64,000 bases of DNA. It comes from Xanthomonas cucurbitae (GTDB lineage Bacteria > Pseudomonadota > Gammaproteobacteria > Xanthomonadales > Xanthomonadaceae). Positions 39,694-50,073 of this stretch are shown here, piece after piece. The notes below the pieces were generated by a model. The model did no database searches and was not told where the DNA came from. It was given only the letters and a program-made list of their open reading frames with translations. The stretch lies in the NCBI RefSeq assembly GCF_002939885.1, contig NZ_MDED01000008.1, forward strand, positions 1-64,000, given 5' to 3'. Positions within the stretch are counted from its first letter, which is position 1; every line of letters starts with the position of its first letter. The position numbers and the translations under genes are program-made.

Positions 39694-42600
39694 GGCGTGG
39701 CCGACGTGATCTGCAACGTGAGTGGCACCGACATCTGCCCGGTGGGTGCACGCCCCTGCGCCGTCCCGGTGAGCGTGATGGTGCCGGGCTGCGCATACCG
39801 CGACGGCGGCAGCGCAGGCCATTGCACGGCAAGGCGCTCACGTGAGCCGTCGTTGTATTGCACGGTGACAAAGCCCGGCAGCGTCGGCGTGCGCCCCGCA
39901 ACGGCGGTCACCACCGGCAATGCCTGCACGGTATTGATCTGCCCCGGTGGCGTTGCGCGTACCCAGATGGTGGCCTTGACCGGCATGACGCCTTCCAGCA
40001 AGCCTTGCAGTTCCACCGCGCCCTCGCTGGAGAGCCGGCTCAGCGGCAGTTCGGGCCACTGCACCGCAACCGGCAACACGCTGCCATCGGCAAAGAAAGC
40101 GGTGACCGTTTGTGGCAGGGCCGGCAGCTGGCCAGGAGCGGTGCGCAGCGCGATCTCTTCCACGCGACTGGGCAGCTCTGACTCCACCTGCCACTCATCC
40201 ACCCCTAGCGCTGCATGTCCGTTCGAAGTGGTCTGGGTGGCCAGGACCGCGCGCAGGCCGGTGGTGATGACGGGCGCGAAACTGGCCGTGCTGGCCGTTC
40301 CCGGCGCGGCAATCGGATAACCGCCAGCGCTTGCGATGTCCTGCCACTGCCCTTCGCGCAGGTATTGCAGCTTCCAGTTGCCCGGTGGTGCAACGCCGCC
40401 ACCGGGTTGGTCATCCCACAGATACAGCGCGCTGGACGATATCCGTACCGGCAACGCCCACTGGTACTGCAACCAGACCGACGCCGGTTGCGCGCGGCCG
40501 TAACTCCCCCAGCGCCGTGCGTTGTTGGGTACGCTCCCTGTGGGCGGGAGGAAGCCATCGTTGAGCGCCTCAACACGATGATGCGCACTGGTGACTTCGG
40601 CGCTGACGGTTGCCAGGCCTTGTAACGGAATGCTGCGCAATGCAGGCGCTGCGGGCGCATCCACGTGCACATCGGCATGCCCTTCGCCCGTGCCATCGCT
40701 GGCGGTCAAGCGCAGTACGTAGTGCCCGGCATGGGTAAACCGCACCGCTGTCTGCAATGCGGCCGGATCGGCAAACAACGCATCGCCACCGTCCGGGCCG
40801 TGCTGCATCTGCCACCGCAGGCGCAGCGGCTCGCCGGAGACGTCACTGGCACCGACGCGGCCGCGCAGCACAACGCTCTCGGGCGCGGCCGGGTCGTCCA
40901 GTTGCCGTGCCTGCACCTGCGGTGGCACAGGGCCGCTCGCTGCTGGTACCGCAGCGCCGGTGTGGAAAAGCTGCAGTTCCTTGATCCCCGTCCGTGCACT
41001 GCCCGCGTGCCTGACGACCACGCGCAGGAACTGTGCCCGAATCGCCGGGAAGCGCACCCGATTGCGATTGCCCTGCGCAAATGGCGTATCGCGCACCTGT
41101 CCCGGCACCGCTTTCCACTCGGTACCGAGCCGATACTGCAGCGTGTAGCTCCATGGCGCGGCATAACCAGCACGCGTGCCAGAGGGAAAGCCGTGATGTG
41201 TCCCTTCAGGCGAAGAGCTCCGATAGAAATACAGCACCACCTGATCCAGCTCTTGAGCGCTGCCCAGATCCAGTGCAATCCAGTCACTGTCGGTGGGTGA
41301 GCCACGCGTGCCCCAGAACGGCAAGCTGGCAGTGCTGCCGTCTACCGCAGCGGCCGCAGCAAGACCCGGTGCTGCAAAGCTCGCGCTGACCGCCGCGCCT
41401 TCGGCAAGGTTTCGGCTTGCGGCGCCGGTGAGTGCCACATCCATGCCAGCCTTGGCCAGAATCTGGGCCGTGCGCGAGCCGGCGGCAATGCCCACCTGCG
41501 CCATCGGCGCCAGCTGGGCGCGATGCGATTCCAGCACCTGCACAGGCTCGTTGCCATTGACCGCATCCGGCGCCGCGCTCACCTGCCCGCTTTCCGGGTC
41601 GAAGATGACATGCGCCAGACGATCCACGCGAAAGGCCAGATTGCCATCCAGAAAGACGCTATAGCCCTTGCCGACCTTGCTGCCGTAATGGGTACCGTCG
41701 CGGTCCCAGACGATGGTCAGATTACGGTCGCGATAGCGCAGATTGTCGGCGGCGAAATGATCCCAGCCGATATCGATGGGATACAGCTCGATCTTGGTGT
41801 CGCTGCGTGGACGCAGGCCCATCGCATCTTCGATCATGCTGAAATTGGTGGCACCCAGCTGGGTATGGTGAATCCACGAACGATAGCCGATGCTGCCGCC
41901 ATCGGCCGCACTGCCCTTGGCCCAGAACTCGTTCTGGTCCGGATACCGGTTGTCGCCATTGATGTAGGGCGCCCAGGCGTTCCAGTACAGCAGGCTACGG
42001 TAGCTCTTGGCGCTGAGATACTGGTTGGGATAGTCGCGCAATGCCGCACCCAACAAGCGAAACGCCACGGTCGCGTTGATGGTGGAAAAATTATTGCTGC
42101 CCGCCTCGCCGCCCTTGGCGCGCGCCTGCATATCGAACTGATTGGCGGTGTAGAACGGAAACAGCGGGTACTGCGCTGAATCGGCAAACAAGCGTAGTGC
42201 ACGCACGTACTTGGGAGAGTAGTCCGCATCACCCTGCTTGGGCATCAGGCCCACGCTGAACGGGTAGTAGTTATTGGTTTCCTTCCAATCCACCGGCAGC
42301 AGCGGCCCACTGGCCTGGCGGTGCTTGAGCAGCTCGCCATGCAGCCCCACCGAATCGGCCGCCGCGCTATGGTCTTGCCACAGCACGTCCAGCACGGCCT
42401 GGCGGATGCGCCGCGCGGTGGCCTGCATGCGCTGCGCGGTGGCGATATCGCCGGCCAGCAAGGCCGCCTGGGCAGCCGCCTGCGCGTTGGCATACACGTA
42501 GGCACTTTCGGTGCGATCCATGCGGATTTCACCATGCCGCTTCGCCCAATCGAAGGACACCGCATCGGCATCGTTACCGGTCATCGCCGCCCAGTCGTAT

Positions 42601-44048
42601 TCGATCAACCCGTTGTGATTGAGATCGTAAGCGGCAAGTAGCCCGTCCACATCGCCGCTGCCGTAGCGGGCGAGCTTTTGGGCCAGTGCGACCGGGCCGC
42701 CATGCACCTGCATCGATCGCCACGCCGAGTCGGTGACGTACTGCGCATAGGAGTTGGACCAGTTTTCCGGCGAGCCAGGATTGTCGGTGTACTTGCCGCC
42801 GCCAGCGGTTTCTCCGGTACTGAGCCAACTGCCGTAGGCGTACACCGGATCGCGCAGGTATTTCAGATCGTCCAGAAACATGCAGGTGGTCAGCACGATG
42901 GCGTTGTTGTAGCCGAGCACACCCTCGATGGCGACCGGAAACTGGTAATCGTTGCCCGGCACGTTGGCATCGAGCAGGTTGAAGCGCAGCAGCCACCAGC
43001 GATAGAACAGGCTTTTGGTGATGCTTTCGTTGGGCGTGTCCAGATATGGAAGGTTGTCCACCCACCAGCGGTTGTAGGCGGTCACCTGCTGCTGATAGGC
43101 CTGCTGCGGCGATTGCGCGGCAATGCGCTGGTACTCGGCACGCGCCTCGGGCAACTCATCGGTCAGCAGGCCCAGTTGCAGCTTGATGGCGGGCGCGTCG
43201 CCAGCGGCAGGCACGGCCACCTCGCGCACCAGGCGCTTGCCATCGACCCGAAAACCATCACCGGATAGCCGTGGAAACACCGTGGTGATGGCGTTGTAGG
43301 CATCGAATGCACCGGTCAGTTCGTTGCCTTGGGCATGCTGGGCCATTGGCGAGAGCGCCTGCACCGACAAGGTATGCGCCGCACCGTCCAGGCTGGAGAA
43401 CACCATGCTGGCCACCGCCACGTTCTGCTCAGTGATGTACTTGACCAGGCGCATCCGCACGCCGGCCGTGGCATCGTCGAACACGGTGCTGAAATAGCTC
43501 GGCGTCTGGCGCCGCTGGCCTGCACGCTCCTTCCACTGCACGGCGGCCGTGCCCTGGGTGGATTCAATCCGGAACAGCGCGTCGAAATCGGTGGCATGCC
43601 AGTACGCAGCCTGCCCGACGAAGCCGGGAATCTCTGGCGCATGCGCAGACAGATAGGCCGCACGCCCACGCGAGAACAACCAATTGTTCGACTCGTCGAA
43701 GCCACCTTCGGTGCCCTCGCGCGCCAGCATGCGATCGATCCAGAAATCGTTACCCGGTGTCTGCCCCGCCCCTCGCGCAAGATCGGCAGCGTAGATTCTG
43801 GCCAACTGTCCATCGGGGGCGAACTCCGCCCCCGTCTCCGGCAGCGGATGCGCCAGCCCACGAAACTTCGGCTCGCCTATCGCTGCATTGGTCATGGCCA
43901 CCAGCGGGGCATGCACCTGCTTGGCGATGACCGACATCGCCATCAGCAGGCTGGGCACCCATAGGAGCGTGATGAGCAGGTAGCGCCCTCGCACAGCCGA
44001 AGCACACCACTGCTGGCGCACCAATGCCCCCAGACCACGGATCAACAT
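39690..44048 (-). CDS. Large multidomain GH121-like glycosidase (candidate beta-L-arabinobiosidase)
   Basis: A protein of about 1452 aa. The N-terminal hydrophobic helix (LLITLLWVPSLLMAM) could be a signal or anchor. A beta-sandwich (about 60-310) leads into an (alpha/alpha)6 barrel (about 320-760) with NRWWVDNLPYLDTPNESITKSLFYRWWLLR, VAIEGVLGYNNAIVL and GSIGYRSWIHHTQ. An F5/8-type carbohydrate-binding domain (FWGTRGSPTDSDWIALDLGS), a PKD/Ig-like segment, a second binding domain (RRWGSYGRAQPASVWLQYQW) and two bacterial Ig-like (Big_4) domains follow. GH121 (HypBA2 type) fits the barrel and the neighbours; GH142 or another MGH-like family is the alternative. ATG 44048 follows GGGGGAG; the longer TTG start (44081) is less likely. 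The stop overlaps GH43. Confidence 0.6.
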   Translation of the reverse strand: MLIRGLGALVRQQWCASAVRGRYLLITLLWVPSLLMAMSVIAKQVHAPLVAMTNAAIGEPKFRGLAHPLPETGAEFAPDGQLARIYAADLARGAGQTPGNDFWIDRMLAREGTEGGFDESNNWLFSRGRAAYLSAHAPEIPGFVGQAAYWHATDFDALFRIESTQGTAAVQWKERAGQRRQTPSYFSTVFDDATAGVRMRLVKYITEQNVAVASMVFSSLDGAAHTLSVQALSPMAQHAQGNELTGAFDAYNAITTVFPRLSGDGFRVDGKRLVREVAVPAAGDAPAIKLQLGLLTDELPEARAEYQRIAAQSPQQAYQQQVTAYNRWWVDNLPYLDTPNESITKSLFYRWWLLRFNLLDANVPGNDYQFPVAIEGVLGYNNAIVLTTCMFLDDLKYLRDPVYAYGSWLSTGETAGGGKYTDNPGSPENWSNSYAQYVTDSAWRSMQVHGGPVALAQKLARYGSGDVDGLLAAYDLNHNGLIEYDWAAMTGNDADAVSFDWAKRHGEIRMDRTESAYVYANAQAAAQAALLAGDIATAQRMQATARRIRQAVLDVLWQDHSAAADSVGLHGELLKHRQASGPLLPVDWKETNNYYPFSVGLMPKQGDADYSPKYVRALRLFADSAQYPLFPFYTANQFDMQARAKGGEAGSNNFSTINATVAFRLLGAALRDYPNQYLSAKSYRSLLYWNAWAPYINGDNRYPDQNEFWAKGSAADGGSIGYRSWIHHTQLGATNFSMIEDAMGLRPRSDTKIELYPIDIGWDHFAADNLRYRDRNLTIVWDRDGTHYGSKVGKGYSVFLDGNLAFRVDRLAHVIFDPESGQVSAAPDAVNGNEPVQVLESHRAQLAPMAQVGIAAGSRTAQILAKAGMDVALTGAASRNLAEGAAVSASFAAPGLAAAAAVDGSTASLPFWGTRGSPTDSDWIALDLGSAQELDQVVLYFYRSSSPEGTHHGFPSGTRAGYAAPWSYTLQYRLGTEWKAVPGQVRDTPFAQGNRNRVRFPAIRAQFLRVVVRHAGSARTGIKELQLFHTGAAVPAASGPVPPQVQARQLDDPAAPESVVLRGRVGASDVSGEPLRLRWQMQHGPDGGDALFADPAALQTAVRFTHAGHYVLRLTASDGTGEGHADVHVDAPAAPALRSIPLQGLATVSAEVTSAHHRVEALNDGFLPPTGSVPNNARRWGSYGRAQPASVWLQYQWALPVRISSSALYLWDDQPGGGVAPPGNWKLQYLREGQWQDIASAGGYPIAAPGTASTASFAPVITTGLRAVLATQTTSNGHAALGVDEWQVESELPSRVEEIALRTAPGQLPALPQTVTAFFADGSVLPVAVQWPELPLSRLSSEGAVELQGLLEGVMPVKATIWVRATPPGQINTVQALPVVTAVAGRTPTLPGFVTVQYNDGSRERLAVQWPALPPSRYAQPGTITLTGTAQGRAPTGQMSVPLTLQITSATP

Positions 44049-44327
44049 GCAGACGGCTCCCCCGGACGTGAATATAGACAACGCCCGCGGACAGTTGCAT
44101 CTTGCCGATCAGGCATCAGGACCACCATCGCTGCGGGTGAGCTGCAGGTCCTTTGCCAACAGGCGCCCCTGCATGCACGCGAACGAACGCGCCGCCATGC
44201 ATGGAGCACCGCCCCTCAGGCCACCCGTGCTGCAGTGCTATTGCATCGGATTGATTCACGCGCGTCCACTGCACTGCGCCGCAGGCATGACTGGTGCGTG
44301 CGGCGCTACCACAAGCATCGGCGCCTC

Positions 44328-47144
44328 TCAAAATTCCACCCGCAGCCGGCTCCAGAAATAGCGCCCCAGCGTGTCGTAGGTGGAGGCCTCGGTGTTGGCT
44401 GCATTGGAGTAGCTGTAGAAGCGTGGCGGCGCACGATTGCCCACGTTGTCTATCCCCAACGCAAGCGTGCTGTGCAGTGCGGCAAACTTCCGGCTCACCG
44501 ATGCATCGTGGTACACCACCGAGCCGATCTTGAAATAGCGGCAACTGCCATCGGCATTGGTGTCGGCGCAGAAGTTCTGGTACTGGCTGCCGTTGACGGT
44601 GTGCCCCAGGTAGCGCGTACTCCAGCTCGCATGCCACGGGCCGTTGTCCCAGGCCAGGTTGGCCACCGCACGCCAACGCGGCATGTTGCCCCAACTGGAA
44701 TTTTCACCAACGTAGTTGTGCGGGTCGCCCGCAAAGCTGTAGTTGGAGAAGAAGGTCGCATCCAGCCCGGCGGACAGATCGCCCCAGGCGGTCTTGGTCA
44801 GCGTGTAGTGAATGCCGGCGTCATAGCCTCGCACGTCGACCTTGCCACTGTTGTAGGCAAACGGCACCGACACGCGGGTCAAGTTGCCGGCGGCATCGCG
44901 CTGGATCAGTGGGCAGAACCCAGGTTGGCGTCCCTCAAAGCAATCGTTGATGACTTGCTGGAATCCGAGCCCGGCCAGCATGTCGTCCAGCACCACCCGC
45001 CAGCTGTCGGCGTTGAGCGACAACCCGCTCACAAACTCAGGGTCGTACACGATGCCGACATTGTAGGAGCGGCCGCGCTCGGGCTTGAGCTGGAAACCAA
45101 CATTATTGGAGCCGGATGTCACCAGATTGAACCGCTCGGTATTGGTGAAACTGCCATTATTGGGCACGTTGACGCAGGCTGGATTACCCGGGCCGGTGTA
45201 GCCATTGCACGGGTCCTGGAAGCCGCTGGTGTTATCGACAATGCCGCTGAACGGCGACCCGTAGAGATCTCCCAGCGCTGGCGCACGGAAGACCTGCGAG
45301 CCGGTGGCGCGAACCAGCAGATTGGCAATCGGCCGCCATTCGATCGCCACCTTGCTGTTGGTCGTACTGCCCCAGGCATCGTAGTTGGAATAGCGCGAGC
45401 CCAGGTTCAAGTTCAAGCTGCTGGCCAGCGGCACGTCCGTGAGCAAGGGCACCAGCAGCTCCGCATAGGCCTCACGCACCGACTCGCCACGCCCCTGCTT
45501 GAGGATACAGCCGTCGTTGTAGTCGCAATTGCCGTTGGCGTCGGCAGCGGCCACCGTGCTGCTGGTGCCTTGTGCAAACGAGTTGGTGCGGTAGACCAGG
45601 CCCACCGCCGCCTGCACGGCACCGGCCGGCAGCTTGAACAGATCGCCGTTGGCGCTGATATCGACAAACCGCATCTGGCTCCTGTCGATCAGGTCGACCG
45701 GCCGCTGCGTTCCGCGCAATGCAGCAATGGTTGCCGGGTCGTTGGGGTTGAACACGTTGATCGGTGTACAGCCGGCAATTACCGCGCCCGGTGCGCCGCA
45801 CCTGACCACACCATCACTATCCAGGAATGACGGCCCCACCGCGTTGTTCAAGATGGACGTCACCGAAAAACCGGTGCGTACCAGCGTGTCCTTGTAACGC
45901 GCAGAACCGGCTGCAGCATCCCATTGCCAACTGGTGTCCTGCACGCGCCCGCGCAAGCCGGCGACGATATTGGTCTGGAACATGTTTGCGGTGTAGACGC
46001 GCTGGTTGGCCTGCGTGGAGCGCAACAGATAACGGTCGAGCTGGTCGCCGAAGGGGTTGTAGTAATTGTCGACCGCGCCCTGCATCTCCAGGCCGAACGC
46101 ATCCAGCCGCGAGATGGTCTCGCTACTGGTCCAGAACACGTCCATGTAGCCCTGCACGTTCGGGGTGAAATCGAAGCTGCCGTGCAACGAGGCGTTGGTG
46201 CGCGTGATCGGGGTAATTAGATATTGGGCATCATAGACGTTGTAGCCATCGGTCGCGCTTTGATAGGGGCGGAACGCCGATTGATCCACCGGTCCAGGCG
46301 CAACACCATCTGCTGGCGTGAAGATCCGCCCGTCCTTCAGAAAGGCACGCGTGTTGCCGCCACGGTCTTCGACGATCTGCCCATCAAGGAATTGCACCGC
46401 CTTGGCCGCGTAGCTGCGGTCACGATTGAACACCGGATTCATCGAGTTGCGGCTGAGCCCCAGGATCAATCCACCGCGCTCCCAGGTCTTGCCCCACTCC
46501 AGCCCGAGGGTGCGGCGGTTGGCATCCCCGTGCATGCTCTGTGCGTAATCCACCGTCGCCGCAAAACCGTCGTACTTGTCCTTGAGGATGATGTTGACCA
46601 CACCGCCAATCGCATCGGAACCATAGACCGATGACGCGCCATCGGTCAGGACTTCCACACGTTCCACCATCGCCACCGGAATCGCATTGACGTCCACGCC
46701 CGGCGCCGAGGCCACGCTGCTGGCAGGGCCAGCCATGCGATGGCCATTGACCAGCACCAGGGTGCGCTCGGCGCCCAGATTACGCAGCGAGACCAATGCG
46801 CGACCATGGCTGAACCCGGAATTGAACGCCGGGCCGGGCATGAAACCGGCCATCGCCGGCATCCGTTGCAGCAACTGTCCCAGCGTGTTCTGACCGCTGT
46901 CTTCGATGCGCTGGCGATCGATGACGATGACCGGACTGGCGGTTTCGGCATCAACACGCCGTAAATGGGTGCCGGTGACGTTGATCTGGTCCAGCGTCTG
47001 AGTGACGTTGTCCGTGGTGTCGGTGCGCTGCTGCGCTGCAGCAGGTAGCGCAGCCAGCGGCAAGGCCAGCAAGATGGCGTTGCGCAGGCAAGTCGTTTTC
47101 AGAAGAGGACATCGCGGCGCAGCAACGAAGCGACTCGGTGACAT
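44328..47144 (-). CDS. TonB-dependent outer-membrane receptor (HRGP locus, copy 2)
   Basis: A 938-aa transporter with a signal peptide ending AAAQQ, a plug (about 45-165: LDQINVTGTHLRRVDAETASPV, SLRNLGAERTLVLVNGHRM, GASSVYGSDAIGGVVNIIL) and a beta-barrel ending in FWSRLRVEF with the usual C-terminal phenylalanine. It is clearly paralogous to 24902-27796. It precedes the GH121-like, GH43 and S9 genes in the same direction and is separated from the first by about 280 bases, so it probably imports the arabino-oligosaccharides they release. The bipartite element lies 220 bases upstream. Confidence 0.93.
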   Translation of the reverse strand: MSPSRFVAAPRCPLLKTTCLRNAILLALPLAALPAAAQQRTDTTDNVTQTLDQINVTGTHLRRVDAETASPVIVIDRQRIEDSGQNTLGQLLQRMPAMAGFMPGPAFNSGFSHGRALVSLRNLGAERTLVLVNGHRMAGPASSVASAPGVDVNAIPVAMVERVEVLTDGASSVYGSDAIGGVVNIILKDKYDGFAATVDYAQSMHGDANRRTLGLEWGKTWERGGLILGLSRNSMNPVFNRDRSYAAKAVQFLDGQIVEDRGGNTRAFLKDGRIFTPADGVAPGPVDQSAFRPYQSATDGYNVYDAQYLITPITRTNASLHGSFDFTPNVQGYMDVFWTSSETISRLDAFGLEMQGAVDNYYNPFGDQLDRYLLRSTQANQRVYTANMFQTNIVAGLRGRVQDTSWQWDAAAGSARYKDTLVRTGFSVTSILNNAVGPSFLDSDGVVRCGAPGAVIAGCTPINVFNPNDPATIAALRGTQRPVDLIDRSQMRFVDISANGDLFKLPAGAVQAAVGLVYRTNSFAQGTSSTVAAADANGNCDYNDGCILKQGRGESVREAYAELLVPLLTDVPLASSLNLNLGSRYSNYDAWGSTTNSKVAIEWRPIANLLVRATGSQVFRAPALGDLYGSPFSGIVDNTSGFQDPCNGYTGPGNPACVNVPNNGSFTNTERFNLVTSGSNNVGFQLKPERGRSYNVGIVYDPEFVSGLSLNADSWRVVLDDMLAGLGFQQVINDCFEGRQPGFCPLIQRDAAGNLTRVSVPFAYNSGKVDVRGYDAGIHYTLTKTAWGDLSAGLDATFFSNYSFAGDPHNYVGENSSWGNMPRWRAVANLAWDNGPWHASWSTRYLGHTVNGSQYQNFCADTNADGSCRYFKIGSVVYHDASVSRKFAALHSTLALGIDNVGNRAPPRFYSYSNAANTEASTYDTLGRYFWSRLRVEF

Positions 47145-47712
47145 CGAGAATCCTTAAGTGCTTTCACAAGAGAAAGGCTCATCCAACGGGCACGGCATTG
47201 CCGCACCGCGACGGTGCCAGATGAGAGAACGATCACCACAGAAAACATCACCACCCTGCCGATAGAGCGCAGGTATCCATCACGCTGCAGCGCTGCCCCC
47301 TGGGAGCGCATGCTCGACCACTGTCGAGCCGGGTGAAAAAAGCTTGCGACAACCTCAAGACAGCGTCTTGACGAATTTATGCAACTGACATGCGGAAATT
47401 TGTGGGTTTACCGTGTTTGTCGGCATGGGAGCCTATAACGGCTCATCATTGCAGCGATTAACTGGTTGAGACACATGCCCGCAGCGGTCGACATGACAGC
47501 CACGCCGCTGCGTGCAGCGCTGACACAACGGATATGCGATAGGGACGCAGCTTGCATCAAACGCCGATTGACTGGCCGTCGATCAACAAGCGCACAGCGG
47601 TTGGCAAACCCGCTGCAGCCGATCGATCATTGCACGGCCAGCACGCACGGCCAGTGGCAACGGGTGCATCGGCAATGCACGATGCCCTGCCACCCGCCGG
47701 TGCTGCGGCGAC
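47145..47712. other. Long leader/promoter region of TonB receptor copy 2
   Basis: About 570 non-coding bases. Its left part carries CAAGACAGCGTCTTG (47356-47370, a 15-base palindrome) overlapping the bipartite element at 47364-47398. AT-rich sequence around 47371-47410 contrasts with the GC-rich surroundings. The right part (47460-47712) shows no supported gene. Confidence 0.6.
47364..47398 (-). promoter_or_regulatory. Bipartite element CGTCTTG-N18-CATGCGGAAA (site C)
   Basis: CGTCTTG (47364-47370) and CATGCGGAAA (47389-47398), again exactly 18 bases apart. Here CGTCTTG is the right half of a 15-base palindrome. It lies 220 bases upstream of the TonB receptor start codon. Confidence 0.7.
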
Positions 47713-50073
47713 TCAGCCATACCACGCCTGTACGTTCACCGTGGCCGCGCCTGTCGGCAGCGCCACGCGGTCGGCATGCCGCCCCTGCAGGGCTGCCGGC
47801 GTATCGCCGATCAACACCCGCTGCAACCGCGTGCCCGCTGGCGTGCGCAATGTAAGCCAGGTGCGTTCTGGTGCCTGCTCCGGCAACTGCACCTGTGCAT
47901 CGATACGACGCGCCTGAACATCGGTGCGCAGCGTCAGGCTGACCTTGCCCCAGCGTGTGGGCGCAGCGGTCATACTCACCGCCGCACCACTGCCCAGCCA
48001 TGCGCGCGGCACGGCGCGCGCCAGAAACAGCTCATTGCCCGCACTGTCCTCGCTGACCAGCATCCAGCGCAGCAGGAGCGGAATGGTCATCTGCGCGGGC
48101 ATGCAGAACAGTGGCATACCGCCGGTGATGCCGCTGACCTCGCCTGCCGTCCAGCTGCCCCGCGTATGCACCTGGTAGCGGTGCGCATACACGAACAGCA
48201 GGTACTCCTCGATGCGGTCCAGGCGCAAGAGTTGTTGCGCATAGCCGTAGGAGATAAAGCCAAGCAGGTCGCGACTGCCCGGCTCGGGGGGGGCGATGTT
48301 GGCCACCACGCCGATGCTGGTGCCGCCATGGCCGCGCAGGCAGTCGATGACCAGGTGGGCCAGGTCATCGGGCAGCACGTCGGCCTGCAGCAACTCGGCA
48401 TAGGCGCGATGCGGCCATTGCTGTTCGCTGGGCTTTTCCTGCAGCAATGATTGGCGAAAGGTCAGCGTGGTGCCCGGCAGTGGGCCCACGTACGGCGGTG
48501 ACAGGTCGCGGCGCACGTTCGCACGCAGGCTGCGCTCAAGGCGTGCGCGCACCTGCCCGGCGCGGCGCTGCCATTGCGCAGCCGTCGCCGCATCGCCGCC
48601 CAGCGTGCTCCAGACCTGTGCAATGTCTTCCCAGCCGCGGATCGCCAGCGCGCTGTTGGCGTAGTACGGCTTCCACCATAACGACGGATCGGGAAACAGA
48701 CAGGCATCGGATTCGTTCCAGCCATGCAGCAAGCCGTACCCGTGCGCCTTGCGCGGCAGCGCCAGGGCCTGGTCGTGCAGGTCGCACAAGACCTGCGCGG
48801 TGGCGGCGATCTTGGGCAGCAGCCGGCGCAGGCGCGTTGCATCGCCGGTATAGCGCAGATAGCGCGCCAGCAGCGCCAGGGTCAGCCCGAACTGCCCCAC
48901 CTCCGGCCCGCGCATGTTCGGCAGGCCATTGTCCTGCACGAACGCGTCGAAGTAGTTGTCGAGCACCGCCGCCGCCTGCGCGAAGCGCCCCCATTCCAGG
49001 TTGGCGTACAACGAACTGGTGAAGGTGTCCTGGAAGCCGTCGTACTCGTTGCCGTAGTAGTCGCGTTCCACCGCACCGTACTTGGGATAGTCGCCACCGG
49101 GCCGCACCACCAGCTCGCGCGCGAAGGCGAACTGCGCCATGTCGTTCCAGCTGGCATCGGGCAGCTGTGCCTGTCGCGTGCCGGCCAGCGCCTGCTGCCA
49201 ATACGCGGCGAAATCAAGCAACGCCGCATAGAACTGCTCGGCCGTGGCGGCAGTGCGGGTGGTGCCGAAGGCCGGGTAACTGTGGGTGTAGTGCGCGGCG
49301 ACGATCTGCCCACCGCGCACCTGCAGCGTGCGGTGCCAGGTCTGCACCACGAAGCGGTCGGTGGCGCGCACATCGGCGAAGACCAGCACCTCGTACCAGG
49401 CATCGGCTTCGCCCTCGCGGCGCATCACCTTGCGTGCGGCCGGCATCCAACCGCCCAGCATGCCTTCGGCGCGGCGTTTGATGAGGGCTTCTTCGCCCAG
49501 TTCGGCAAAGGCGTGTTCCGGCCGCGCGGTCCGACTGCGGCCGTTGGGCAGGATGGGCATGGTGTCCAGCGCTTCGCGCGTGCCGACGAAGGTGGTCCAT
49601 GGCCAGCGGCCGCCGTTGTCTTTGGGATCGAGCAACGACGCCGGCGGCGGCGCCACATCGCGCACCTGCGCTTCGTCCGGGTCGCCATCGCGCAACAGGC
49701 GGTCGGCGAGCAGGTCCGCGTCGGCCATGGCCACATGCGCCAGTGGCAGGCCGAAGTACGGCGGGGTCGCCGCCGGATACGCCGCTTCCAGGCGCTTGCC
49801 CAGCCGCAGCACACCGGCATCGGTGCACAGCATCAGGGCGCCTTGCGGATCATCCAGCTGCTCGTAGACCGTCCAGTCCTGTTGCAGATGCCGAAAACTG
49901 CAGAGCCTGCTACCCGATTGGGTGGCCGATGACTGCGTCTCCAGCTGCGGGACCGCGACCGCCAGCGGCGCAGCGGCCGCTGCCGCACCAGCAGGCGCCG
50001 CCCATGCCGCGCCGACGCCAACCGCCGCGGTCGCCACCACGCCCTGCTGCAGAAAGGTTCTCCGGTCCATCAT
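47713..50073 (-). CDS. Tat-exported protein with probable six-hairpin glycosidase fold, family unknown
   Basis: A 786-aa protein. The N-terminus MMDRRTFLQQGVVATAA is a Tat signal. The rest reads like an (alpha/alpha)6 glycosidase: an N-terminal beta region (about 50-310), a helical region (about 320-660; GNEYDGFQDTFTSSLYANLEWGRF, HGWNESDACLFPDPSLWWKPYY, YQVHTRGSWTAGEVSGITGG) and a short beta domain at the end. Acidic residues in EYDGFQD, GWNESDA and TAGEVSG are candidate catalysts. I cannot assign a GH family. The start is ATG 50073, with AAGGG upstream and a second ATG next to it. The bipartite element is only 49 bases upstream, placing it in the same regulon. An arabinan- or galactan-directed role is inference. 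Confidence 0.75.
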   Translation of the reverse strand: MMDRRTFLQQGVVATAAVGVGAAWAAPAGAAAAAAPLAVAVPQLETQSSATQSGSRLCSFRHLQQDWTVYEQLDDPQGALMLCTDAGVLRLGKRLEAAYPAATPPYFGLPLAHVAMADADLLADRLLRDGDPDEAQVRDVAPPPASLLDPKDNGGRWPWTTFVGTREALDTMPILPNGRSRTARPEHAFAELGEEALIKRRAEGMLGGWMPAARKVMRREGEADAWYEVLVFADVRATDRFVVQTWHRTLQVRGGQIVAAHYTHSYPAFGTTRTAATAEQFYAALLDFAAYWQQALAGTRQAQLPDASWNDMAQFAFARELVVRPGGDYPKYGAVERDYYGNEYDGFQDTFTSSLYANLEWGRFAQAAAVLDNYFDAFVQDNGLPNMRGPEVGQFGLTLALLARYLRYTGDATRLRRLLPKIAATAQVLCDLHDQALALPRKAHGYGLLHGWNESDACLFPDPSLWWKPYYANSALAIRGWEDIAQVWSTLGGDAATAAQWQRRAGQVRARLERSLRANVRRDLSPPYVGPLPGTTLTFRQSLLQEKPSEQQWPHRAYAELLQADVLPDDLAHLVIDCLRGHGGTSIGVVANIAPPEPGSRDLLGFISYGYAQQLLRLDRIEEYLLFVYAHRYQVHTRGSWTAGEVSGITGGMPLFCMPAQMTIPLLLRWMLVSEDSAGNELFLARAVPRAWLGSGAAVSMTAAPTRWGKVSLTLRTDVQARRIDAQVQLPEQAPERTWLTLRTPAGTRLQRVLIGDTPAALQGRHADRVALPTGAATVNVQAWYG

